Origin: Salinimicrobium sediminis
Lineage (GTDB): Bacteria; Bacteroidota; Bacteroidia; Flavobacteriales; Flavobacteriaceae
NCBI RefSeq assembly: GCF_900215295.1
Contig: NZ_OCMF01000004.1
Coordinates: 62,001-126,000, forward strand
Direction of reading: 5' to 3'
Length of the DNA: 64,000 bases
The translations under genes and the position numbers were made by a program. The number at the start of each line of letters is the position of its first letter. Within the stretch, counting starts at the first letter, position 1. Under the pieces are notes generated by a model. The model worked only from the letters and a program-made list of their open reading frames with translations, was not told where the DNA came from and did no database searches. Positions 17,673 through 26,021 of this stretch are shown here, piece after piece.

Positions 17673-18614
17673 ATGCGAAAAAGCAAAAGGATAAATTGGA
17701 GTTCCATCTTCTCCTTACGATCCATTTTATATACCATCTTTGGTGTAATTTCGGCCATGATCGCCCTGGAAGGATTTATGCTGCCTAATCACTTTCTGGA
17801 TGGAGGGGTCACCGGGATTTCTATTCTCGTTGAGGCCATTACTCTAATTCCTTTCACTTACCTTCTTGTGTTGTTTAACCTGCCGTTTCTTTATCTTGGA
17901 TATAAGAAGATAGGCAAGACCTTTGCCATTAGGGCTCTGATCTCTATTATATTACTCACCATCTTAATGCACTTTATTGAAATTCCTGCCTTTACCGAAG
18001 ATAAAGTGTTAATAGCGGTTTTCGGCGGATTTTTAATAGGTCTGGGCATTGGACTGGTAATAAAAGCTGGGGGTGTACTTGATGGTATGGAAATCATGGC
18101 TTTTTACACCACCCGTAAATCTGCTTTTTCCACTGCGGAAATTATTCTTACCTTCAATGGGTTGATATTCCTTGGAGCAGCCTTTGTTTTTGACATTGAA
18201 ACGGCGATGTATTCATTTTTGGTCTATTTTACAGCTGCGAAAACTACAGATTATGTAGTGGACGGGTTTGAAGAATTTACTGCTCTAAGTATAATTTCCG
18301 GGGAGTGTGATCAGGTAAAATCTCTCATAGTAAATGATTTTGGAAAGGCGATAACCGTATACAAAGGAGAAAGAGGTTACCTGCCGGGTGCCTATAATGT
18401 CAAACATGATTGTGATATAGTAATGACCATAGTGACCCGCCTGGAGATCCATAGAATTAAGGAAGCGACCATTAAGATAGATCCCCATGCCTTCTTTTTT
18501 GTGCAAAGAATTAAAGAAGTAAAAGGGGGTATCGGAAAACAAACAGCAAAAGACCCTTTTGAAGATTATGTTCGAACAGATCTACAGGAAAGTAATATCA
18601 AACCTGGAGAATAA
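17673..18614 (+). CDS. YitT-family membrane protein (DUF2179)
   Basis: 313 residues. Five or six membrane helices occupy the first 190 residues, including GVISAMIALEGFMLPNHFL and FGGFLIGLGIGLVIKAGGVL, and a soluble DUF2179 domain of about 100 residues follows (AITVYKGERGYLPGAY). This is the standard YitT arrangement. Members are found in many bacteria with no settled transport substrate. It follows the receiver-cyclase gene by 19 bases and its end overlaps the next gene, so it is probably in the same transcript. Confidence 0.9.
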   Translation: MRKSKRINWSSIFSLRSILYTIFGVISAMIALEGFMLPNHFLDGGVTGISILVEAITLIPFTYLLVLFNLPFLYLGYKKIGKTFAIRALISIILLTILMHFIEIPAFTEDKVLIAVFGGFLIGLGIGLVIKAGGVLDGMEIMAFYTTRKSAFSTAEIILTFNGLIFLGAAFVFDIETAMYSFLVYFTAAKTTDYVVDGFEEFTALSIISGECDQVKSLIVNDFGKAITVYKGERGYLPGAYNVKHDCDIVMTIVTRLEIHRIKEATIKIDPHAFFFVQRIKEVKGGIGKQTAKDPFEDYVRTDLQESNIKPGE

Positions 18615-19167
18615 CCTTCCAACCTGGTTATATTACCATTCCCCGGAACACACCAAATATGTTTTGGAAAAAACTATTTTCCTGGCAGAACAGGAAAGAG
18701 TTAGCGGCAGGGATCTTTACCTGTTAAAGGTAGCCGCCCTGTACCATGATCTGGGGTTTATTAAAGGCCGGGAAGAGCATGAACAAAAAAGCTGCGAAAT
18801 AGCTGCTGAAGAATTGAAAGAATTTGATATTTCTACCCAGGAGAATGAGACGATCTGTAAAATGATCATGGCAACCAAAATTCCTCAACAACCTAAGACT
18901 CACTTGGAAAAGATCCTGGCAGATGCCGACCTTGAATATTTAGGAACAGAGAGTTTTCCTGAAATTAGTGAAGATCTTTATAAAGAACTACTACATGACC
19001 GGCCAAATCTTTCCCGACAGGAATGGAATGAAATCCAGGTAAAATTTTTACAGGACCACTCTTACCATACCAATTACTGCAAAGTGCATTGTGAAGCCAT
19101 AAAAGCAGCTCACCTCGCAGATCTAAAGAAAAAGGTCAGGAAAGATACCTTACCGGGAACCCCTTAA
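18568..19167 (+). CDS. HD-domain metal-dependent phosphohydrolase
   Basis: 199 residues from the ATG at 18568 (an in-frame TTG nine bases earlier is less likely). The HD motif is in VAALYHDLGF near residue 53, preceded by a histidine in YYHSPEHTKYV and followed by LADADLEYLG, which gives the usual H...HD...D metal set. The closest known group is the YpgQ/YedJ-like nucleotide phosphohydrolases; a cyclic-nucleotide role is possible given the cyclase upstream but is only inference. It overlaps the YitT gene by 47 bases, and its stop overlaps that of glgP on the other strand. Confidence 0.85.
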   Translation: MFEQIYRKVISNLENNLPTWLYYHSPEHTKYVLEKTIFLAEQERVSGRDLYLLKVAALYHDLGFIKGREEHEQKSCEIAAEELKEFDISTQENETICKMIMATKIPQQPKTHLEKILADADLEYLGTESFPEISEDLYKELLHDRPNLSRQEWNEIQVKFLQDHSYHTNYCKVHCEAIKAAHLADLKKKVRKDTLPGTP

Positions 19168-21659
19168 TCTCTTAGCTTTACCGGCTCCACATTCCAGATA
19201 TTCTGACAATATTCAAGTATGGACCTGTCTGAGGAAAATTTTCCTACCCTTGAAACATTGAGAATTGACCGTCTTGTCCATTCTTTCTGATCCTTCCAGA
19301 TCTGGTGTATCTCATGTTTTCTTTCACAGTAGGATTTAAAATCTTTTAAGAGTTGGTAAGGATCCTGTTGAAGCAAATTATTATACAAGGGCCTGAAGAG
19401 TTCATGGTCTCCATTTCCAAGTTCTCCCGAAACCAAAAAGTCAAGTACTCTTTCCAGATCCTCCTGTTCTTCATAATATTTAGAAGGCCTGTACCCCAGT
19501 CTGCGCGTTTCCTGTACTTCTTCTGTAGTTTGCCCAAACAGGAAGAAATTTTCTTCCCCAACTTCTTCACGTATCTCCACGTTGGCACCGTCTAAAGTTC
19601 CAATAGTAAGTGCACCATTAAGAGCAAATTTCATGTTTCCGGTACCGGAAGCTTCTTTCCCGGCCATAGATATCTGTTCAGACAGGTCGGCGGCAGGATA
19701 AACGCGCTGTGCCTGTTTAACGCTAAAGTTAGGAAGGAAAGCTACCTTAAGAATTTTATTTACATCTTTGTCATTGTTAACCAGATCGGCTACTGCTGTG
19801 ACAAGTCTTATGATAAGTTTGGCCATAAAATATCCCGGGGCCGCTTTCCCGGCAAAGATAAATGCCGAAGGTGCAATGTTCTCACCCTTCCCATCTTTGA
19901 TCTTGAGATAAAGGTCCAGAATATGCAATAACATCAAGTGTTGTCTTTTATATTCGTGGATACGCTTAACCTGTACATCAAAAAGCATGGTAGGATCAAT
20001 TTTTACACCTGCACGTTCTTCCAGCAGCTGACTAAGCAGTTTTTTATTCTCCAGCTTCACTTCCATCCATTGCTTCTGAAAAATTTCATCATCTGCAAAT
20101 TTTTCCAAACGTTTAAGGGTGGTGAGATCGGTAAGCCAACCGTTTCCAATTTTTTCTGTAATTAAGCGGGAAAGTCCCGGATTACTTACCGCAAGGAATC
20201 TGCGGTGAGCCACTCCATTAGTAACATTAGTAAATTTATCGGGCCATATTTCGGCAAAATCATTGAGAACCTGGGTTTTGAGGAGGCGTGAATGTAATTG
20301 TGAGACTCCATTTACCCTGAAGCTTCCTACCGTGGCCAAATGTGCCATTCTTACAGAAGGTTCCCCATGTTCATCAATTAAAGACATACGGGCTATTTGC
20401 TCCCCACTAAGTCCTTTTTCACGAAGCTCATGGAGGAACCGGCTATTGATCTCATAGATAATTTCCAAATGGCGCGGCAAAAGCCTTCCCATCAAACTTA
20501 CGGACCATTTTTCAAGAGCTTCGGGTAGTAGCGTGTGATTAGTATAGGCAAAAGTATTGCGGGTGATCTTCCAGGCCTGTTTCCATTCCATTTCGTGCTC
20601 ATCCACCAGGAGCCGCATTAATTCGGCTACCGCAATAGAAGGATGGGTATCGTTAAGTTGGATGGCAAATTTTTCATGAAATTCTTCCAGTTTTCGCCCC
20701 TGTACAAAATTGAGCCTTATCATATCCTGAAGAGAACAGGAAACAAAAAAATACTGTTGGCGCAATCTTAATTCCTTGCCGGAAAGATTTTCATCATTGG
20801 GGTATAAAACTTTCGTAATATTTTCTGACCGCACCTTCTTTTCTACGGCTTTATAATAATCCCCCATGTTGTAGACCGAGAAATCAAAGGATTCTGTTGC
20901 CTCGGCTTTCCACAGCCTCATGATGATCCCATTGCTTTGATAACCTAAAACGGGAGTATCGTAAGCAGTTCCCACCACTTCACTTTCCGGCTCCCATTCT
21001 ACTGCATACTTATTATTCTCATTGGTACTATGAATTGTTCTACCTCCAAATTTGACCACATAAGAGACTTCTGGTCTTATCACTTCCCAAGGATTACCAT
21101 AATGTAACCATTTATCTGTAGCTTCAGATTGCCAGCCTTCTTTGATCTCCTGTTTAAAAATTCCGAATTCGTATCTAATTCCGTAGCCAATGGCTGGGAT
21201 TCCAAGGGTAGCAAGGGAATCCATATAACAGGAAGCAAGTCTTCCCAAACCTCCATTTCCCAATCCCGGCTCCACTTCCTGCTCAATGATCTCGTCCAGT
21301 TCGAGATCCAACTCCTTTAAAGCTTCCCGGGTTTCATCGACGATCTCCAGGTTAAGCAAGTTATTGCCAAGGTGGGGTCCCGGTAGATATTCCGCTGAAA
21401 AATAAGCGATTCCCCGGGAATTCTTTTTGGAAAATTCTTCGGTGGAACGAACAAACTGGCGTAAGACCCTGTCCCTTACAGTGAGAGCGAGTGCGGTATA
21501 AAGGTCATTGCTGGTAGTTACAGCAGGCACGCGACCTAACTGGTAAAATAATTTTTGTAAAAAGTCCTTTTTAATTTTCTCTTTTGAAAGTCCAATTTCA
21601 TCCGCCTTTTCTCCTATTGTAGAAAAATAATGTTCAATAGATTTATTATGAGATTTCAT
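19164..21659 (-). CDS. glgP: glycogen phosphorylase
   Basis: 831 residues, the normal length for GT35 phosphorylases of the maltodextrin/glycogen type. It releases glucose-1-phosphate from alpha-1,4-glucans. Seen: the N-terminal active-site region PGLGNGGLGRLASCYMDS, FAIQLNDTHPSIAVAELMR, the VTNGVAHRRFL stretch and the pyridoxal phosphate site with K677 in EASGTGNMKFALNGAL. All key parts look intact. It is upstream of no other gene on this strand for a while; the next minus-strand gene (21790-23244) ends 130 bases before its start. Glycogen synthase is encoded about 5 kb away on the same strand. Confidence 0.96.
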   Translation of the reverse strand: MKSHNKSIEHYFSTIGEKADEIGLSKEKIKKDFLQKLFYQLGRVPAVTTSNDLYTALALTVRDRVLRQFVRSTEEFSKKNSRGIAYFSAEYLPGPHLGNNLLNLEIVDETREALKELDLELDEIIEQEVEPGLGNGGLGRLASCYMDSLATLGIPAIGYGIRYEFGIFKQEIKEGWQSEATDKWLHYGNPWEVIRPEVSYVVKFGGRTIHSTNENNKYAVEWEPESEVVGTAYDTPVLGYQSNGIIMRLWKAEATESFDFSVYNMGDYYKAVEKKVRSENITKVLYPNDENLSGKELRLRQQYFFVSCSLQDMIRLNFVQGRKLEEFHEKFAIQLNDTHPSIAVAELMRLLVDEHEMEWKQAWKITRNTFAYTNHTLLPEALEKWSVSLMGRLLPRHLEIIYEINSRFLHELREKGLSGEQIARMSLIDEHGEPSVRMAHLATVGSFRVNGVSQLHSRLLKTQVLNDFAEIWPDKFTNVTNGVAHRRFLAVSNPGLSRLITEKIGNGWLTDLTTLKRLEKFADDEIFQKQWMEVKLENKKLLSQLLEERAGVKIDPTMLFDVQVKRIHEYKRQHLMLLHILDLYLKIKDGKGENIAPSAFIFAGKAAPGYFMAKLIIRLVTAVADLVNNDKDVNKILKVAFLPNFSVKQAQRVYPAADLSEQISMAGKEASGTGNMKFALNGALTIGTLDGANVEIREEVGEENFFLFGQTTEEVQETRRLGYRPSKYYEEQEDLERVLDFLVSGELGNGDHELFRPLYNNLLQQDPYQLLKDFKSYCERKHEIHQIWKDQKEWTRRSILNVSRVGKFSSDRSILEYCQNIWNVEPVKLRD

Positions 21660-21705
21660 ATGCAGCTTTTTTTAGAAATTAAGAAAAAAAAGAAAGACAG
21701 TAATA

Positions 21706-21740
21706 CAAGTCCCTTTTTTATAAGATTATTTTAGGACTTG
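21706..21740. other. inverted repeat upstream of glgP
   Basis: CAAGTCC and GGACTTG arms (7 bp) flank a 21-base AT-rich loop, in the gap between two minus-strand genes. It could be a weak terminator of the upstream gene or an operator for glgP; there is no clear T-run beyond the stem. Confidence 0.3.
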
Positions 21741-21789
21741 CAGGAAATGTAGGTCGCAAAAATTTTCTTCAAAATTTAATTTTTAGACC

Positions 21790-23244
21790 TTATTGTTTTG
21801 TCATGAACAGCCCTTTTTCCTTGATCATTTGGGTAGTCTTTGGCGGCAGCATGTCTTCCCAACCAGATCTTCCTTCAACGATCATTTGATGAACCTCGCG
21901 GGAGAAGATGTCCAGGATCTCAGGATTGTAATTTTTGATGTCCACTACTCTACCATTATCTTTAAAGAATTTAAAGAGTTCCTTCATACGGGGATGAACT
22001 TTTAAATTATCACTGGTGATGATCTCCCCGGTTTCCGGATCTTTCATGGGATGCAAATAGATCTTGAGATCCCTGAAAAAGAGTTTTCCAAATGCTTCCA
22101 AAATCCCTCCGCTTAAATGGCGATAGTATTTTTCGTCAAAAAGGGCAACAAAAGTATTTATTCCCATGGTGAGCCCCATTCTCTCGGCAGTAAATTGAGA
22201 AAAATACTCCACTACCTTATAATATTCCTGAAAATTGGAGATCATTACCATTTGGCCCAGCGAACCTAACAGATCTGCACGGTCAAGGAAATCTTTTTCG
22301 TCAATAGTACCTTCAGATTTTAAATTTGACAAAGTTATTTCAAAGATCACCCTTGTCTTTTCCCTATCCACTTTTTTCTCATTCAGAAATAATTCCAGGG
22401 ACTGCTCATACATATTCATGTTCACCTTGGTCACAGGTCGATAACTGCCGCGAAGGGTAAGAATATTTTTTTTGTAAAGCTCATTTGCAGGTAATACATT
22501 GTTGCCCGAGGGGGCAAACATCACTGCTTCGGTCATTCCGTTTTTTACAAGTTGCAGGCTCATTAACCGGTTATCAACATGTTCAAAGACCGGGCCTGTA
22601 AAATTGATCATATCGATCTCGATCTGGTCAAAAGTGAGGTGATCATATAGATGTTTCAGCAGTACTTTGGGATCGTCATACTGATAAAATGCTCCATAAA
22701 TAAGGTTGGTGCCCATTGTTCCGAGAGTAATTTGCTGAAGGGCAGCATTGTTCTCATGAAACTGAACATGCATGATGATCTCACTATATTCTTCCCTTGG
22801 TTTCGTTTGAAATTTCAACCCAAGCCATCCATGCCCTTTATATTTCTTCGCAAAATCTATGGTAGCTACAGTATTGGCATAGCTAAAAAAAAGCTTATCG
22901 GGATGTTTTTCCCTTGATATCCTTTGCTCAATAAGACCTGTCTCATACTCCAGCATACTTTTCAGCCGCGCTTCGGTCACATATCTCGCATCCTTTTCAA
23001 TTCCGTAGATGGCATCGCTAAAATCCTTATCATAGGCACTAATAGTTTTCGCAATTGTACCTGAAGCTCCCCCCGCTCTGAAAAAGTTGCGTACAGTCTC
23101 CTGTCCTGCTCCTATTTCTGCAAAGGTTCCATATATATTTTCATTTAGATTGATACGCAGTGCTTTATTCTTGATGGAGGTCACCGGATCAAATTCTACT
23201 TCACTAATTTCTTTAATTGGCATATTGGTCAAGCTTTTCACCAT
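21790..23244 (-). CDS. conserved protein of unknown function, 484 aa
   Basis: A long soluble protein without a signal peptide. A conserved-looking stretch near residue 45 reads FAEIGAGQETVRNFFRAGG and continues into AKTISAYDKDFSDAIYG; later parts include HGWLGLKFQTKPREEYSEI, LGTMGTNLIYGAFYQYDDP and LRGSYRPVTKVN. I recall related proteins of about 480 residues across Bacteroidota and other phyla, with inconsistent automated names that I do not trust. The pattern of conserved G, R and acidic residues suggests an enzyme. It lies between glgP and a lipoprotein gene; no function is assigned. Confidence 0.85.
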   Translation of the reverse strand: MVKSLTNMPIKEISEVEFDPVTSIKNKALRINLNENIYGTFAEIGAGQETVRNFFRAGGASGTIAKTISAYDKDFSDAIYGIEKDARYVTEARLKSMLEYETGLIEQRISREKHPDKLFFSYANTVATIDFAKKYKGHGWLGLKFQTKPREEYSEIIMHVQFHENNAALQQITLGTMGTNLIYGAFYQYDDPKVLLKHLYDHLTFDQIEIDMINFTGPVFEHVDNRLMSLQLVKNGMTEAVMFAPSGNNVLPANELYKKNILTLRGSYRPVTKVNMNMYEQSLELFLNEKKVDREKTRVIFEITLSNLKSEGTIDEKDFLDRADLLGSLGQMVMISNFQEYYKVVEYFSQFTAERMGLTMGINTFVALFDEKYYRHLSGGILEAFGKLFFRDLKIYLHPMKDPETGEIITSDNLKVHPRMKELFKFFKDNGRVVDIKNYNPEILDIFSREVHQMIVEGRSGWEDMLPPKTTQMIKEKGLFMTKQ

Positions 23245-23414
23245 TCAATTTAAGTAATTTTTTTCGGCTACTTCCACCTTCCCCCCTGCTTTCTTAAAAA
23301 GACACCTTTGTTCCTGAACATTTTGAGCAGGCACAAGAAGAATTAGGAAAATCCTATGATTTTTAACAAAATTTTATACTTTTATGATCCCTACTTAACT
23401 TAACAATTTTTTTA

Positions 23415-24075
23415 ATGAAAACTTTTAAAATCGCAATTCTGTTGCTATTCCCAATCCTGCTTGGCAGTTGCGCCTCAAAGTACCAGGCAGTAGGACCTTC
23501 CAATCTTAAATTATAACTCTCAACATGTTGAACAGGGAATTTCGCTGGAGTACAAGTATGACCTCCTTAAAAAGAAATATGCCAAGAAGGAAAAGAAAAA
23601 AGACGTGAGGCTGGTAGCAGTAAGGATCAAGAATAACAGCAATGAAGATGTCACATTTGGAGAAGACATTTTTCTTACCTACAAGAACGGCGGAAAGGTA
23701 CTGCTAATGCCTACAGAAGAAGTGTTTAGCAAACTTAAACAACATCCTACGTCTCACCTGGCGTACTTACTGCTTTCCCCTGTTTCTGTCTATACTACAA
23801 AAACTCACGCCAACGGATTGACCGAAACCAGTAATGCCTTCCCTATTGGTTTAATTGTGGGACCAGGACTTGCAGCAGGTAACCTGATTGCAGCATCTTC
23901 GGCAAATAAAAAGTTTAAAAGAGACCTAAGGGAATATGACCTGCATGGTAAAAATATCGAAAGAGGAGCGACTGTTTACGGATTGGTTGGAATAAGAGCC
24001 AATAATTATGATGCATTAGAACTGCGGTTTGAATCCCCTGCAGTGCCCCCTCATGGTGAAACCACCACCCCATAA
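23415..24075 (+). pseudogene. lipoprotein gene interrupted by a one-base frameshift
   Basis: ATG at 23415 begins a perfect lipoprotein signal peptide (ILLLFPILLGSCAS, lipid cysteine C19) but the frame ends at TAA 23514-23516. The +1 frame, open from 23494, continues at once with YNSQHVEQGISLEYKYDLL and runs about 190 residues to 24075, including a hydrophobic FPIGLIVGPGLAAGNLIAA stretch. Removing one A from the run at 23508-23510 joins both parts into one protein of about 220 residues. So this is either a recently inactivated gene or a base-calling error. Function unknown; a cell-envelope lipoprotein. Confidence 0.8.
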
Positions 24076-24094
24076 AACTCCGGAAGAAAAAATT

Positions 24095-24127
24095 AAAAAA
24101 GGGCCTGAAATTTCAGGCCCTTTTTTG
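24095..24127. terminator. bidirectional rho-independent terminator
   Basis: A perfect inverted repeat: GGGCCTGAAA and its complement TTTCAGGCCC, flanked by six A on the left and six T on the right. It sits between the convergent lipoprotein and sulP genes and should stop transcription from both sides. Confidence 0.92.
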
Positions 24128-24148
24128 TTAAATATTGAAAGAAACGGT

Positions 24149-25687
24149 TTATCTGTCTACCGCTACTTTATAGGTAGGATCTTCAAGTATATTTACCTCT
24201 ATAATCTCATCGGCATTTCTGAGTAATTGTCGGCAGTCCCGGCTAAGGTGTCTAAGATGCAGTTTTTTACCCTGCTTCAGGTAGCGTTCAGTCAGTCTGT
24301 TCACTGCTTCAATGCCGGACATATCAACAATACGGCTTTCTGAAAAATCAATTACAACATCATCGGGATCTCCCAAAACGTCAAATTTTTCATTAAAAGC
24401 AGCCACACTTCCGAAGAAAAGAGGACCATAGATCTCGTAATGTTTCGTGCCCTTGTCATCAACAAATTTTCTGGCCCGTATTCTCTTAGCGTTATCCCAG
24501 GCAAATACGAGAGCAGAAATGATTACCCCCACAAGCACCGCCAGGGCAAGGTTGTGAAGCACAACAGTCACAAAAGTTACCAGCACCATCACCAGCACAT
24601 CACTCTTGGGCATCCTGCGGAAGGTCCTGAGACTTGCCCATTCAAATGTACCGATGGCGACCATAATCATAACCCCGGTAAGTGCAGCCATTGGCAGTAG
24701 CTCAATAATATCGGCGGCAAACATGACAAAAACGAGCAGCATTACAGCAGCGATAATTCCTGATAATCTTGCCCGTGCACCCGAAGAAACATTGATCAAA
24801 CTCTGCCCTATCATCGCACAACCTCCCATTCCTGAGAAAAACCCCGATAATATATTAGCAGATCCCTGTGCCACACATTCCCTGTTGCCATGACCTCTGG
24901 TTTCGGTAATTTCATCTACAATGTTTAAAGTAAGTAAACTCTCTATCAGGCCTACACCTGCCATAATCGCTGCATAAGGAAAGATCAACATGATAGCTTC
25001 CCAGGTGAACGGAACCATTGGAATATGAAAGGGGGGGAACCCACCATTGATAGAAGCAATATCTCCCACTGTTTTCGTATCGATGTTAAGGAAAGTGACC
25101 AGGCCAAAGATCGCCAGGATAGCGGCAAGAGAAGAGGGAAATACTTTAGTAAGTTTTGGCAGCCCCCAAATGATCAACATCGTTACCAGGACTAATCCAA
25201 GCAGGATATATAAACTGTTCCCCGTCATCCAAACCAATTCCCCTGCCTCATTTACAGTTTTGAATTGATCGAGCTGAGACATAAAGATGATAATGGCTAA
25301 ACCATTGACGAAACCAAAGATCACGGAATGCGGCACAAGCCTAATCAACTTTCCCAGCTTTAGAACTCCTGCAAGCACCTGAAGGATTCCCGCAAGAACA
25401 ACTGTAGCAAACACATATTCCACGCCATGAGAAACTGCAAGTGCTGCGACCACCACCGCTACAGCTCCTGTTGCCCCGGAAATCATTCCCGGTCGGCCTC
25501 CAAAAATGGAAGTTATAAGCCCCATTACAAAGGCGGCATAGAGCCCGGTAAGGGGTGAAAGCCCTGCGATCATGGCAAAAGCTACAGCCTCCGGAATAAG
25601 AGCAAGGGCCACAGTAAGTCCTGCAAGAACTTCGGTTCTGTAATTCACCTTTTGTTTAAAATCAAAAAGATTGATGAATTTTTTCAT
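24149..25687 (-). CDS. SulP-family anion transporter with STAS domain
   Basis: 512 residues. The first 390 form the 10-14 helix SulP core (VALALIPEAVAFAMIAGLSP, SGATGAVAVVVAALA, GLIESLLTLNIVDEITETRG, VMIMVAIGTFEWASL), and residues 410-505 are a cytoplasmic STAS domain (DVVIDFSESRIVDMSGIEAV). SulP proteins carry sulfate, bicarbonate or other anions in symport or exchange; the relatively compact 500-residue form with SGFFSGMGGCAMIGQSLINV is close to the bacterial bicarbonate/sulfate group. Substrate not decidable. Transcribed alone, with the strong terminator at its 3' end. Confidence 0.93.
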   Translation of the reverse strand: MKKFINLFDFKQKVNYRTEVLAGLTVALALIPEAVAFAMIAGLSPLTGLYAAFVMGLITSIFGGRPGMISGATGAVAVVVAALAVSHGVEYVFATVVLAGILQVLAGVLKLGKLIRLVPHSVIFGFVNGLAIIIFMSQLDQFKTVNEAGELVWMTGNSLYILLGLVLVTMLIIWGLPKLTKVFPSSLAAILAIFGLVTFLNIDTKTVGDIASINGGFPPFHIPMVPFTWEAIMLIFPYAAIMAGVGLIESLLTLNIVDEITETRGHGNRECVAQGSANILSGFFSGMGGCAMIGQSLINVSSGARARLSGIIAAVMLLVFVMFAADIIELLPMAALTGVMIMVAIGTFEWASLRTFRRMPKSDVLVMVLVTFVTVVLHNLALAVLVGVIISALVFAWDNAKRIRARKFVDDKGTKHYEIYGPLFFGSVAAFNEKFDVLGDPDDVVIDFSESRIVDMSGIEAVNRLTERYLKQGKKLHLRHLSRDCRQLLRNADEIIEVNILEDPTYKVAVDR

Positions 25688-26021
25688 CTGTAAGTAATAT
25701 TTAAAATAGATGGAATAAATAATTTCTCACTATAAGGAAAGGGAGTTTTCATGAGAAAAAGAAGTATCTCAGGGCGGAGTAACCGGTGAGTTGAATATTT
25801 TTTTTGTGCTCGTCATAAGAGCCGGCAAAAATAGCTTTTTTTAAGCTTTATCAAAGATTATTTCATCCGAACATCCAAAAAGGCCGGGGAATCGAGATTG
25901 TTGAGTACAATTGACGCCCGGGAAAAGAAGCATAGATATAGATCCAACAGAAATCCCGATATGATTTTAGAGAACAATACCGGTTTTACTGTCCACTGTA
26001 CATAGGCCAATGCTCACATCA
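25688..26021. other. intergenic region upstream of sulP
   Basis: 334 bases between two minus-strand genes. Near 25830-25850 the minus strand reads AGCTT-AAAAA-AAGCT followed by ATTTTT, a weak terminator-like hairpin for the glycogen synthase gene. No perfect -7 element and no credible gene seen. Confidence 0.45.

Noticed and set aside
24095-24127. 16-bp perfect palindrome as a transposon end or regulator site
   Set aside because: A- and T-runs on the two sides and a position between convergent genes fit a bidirectional terminator.
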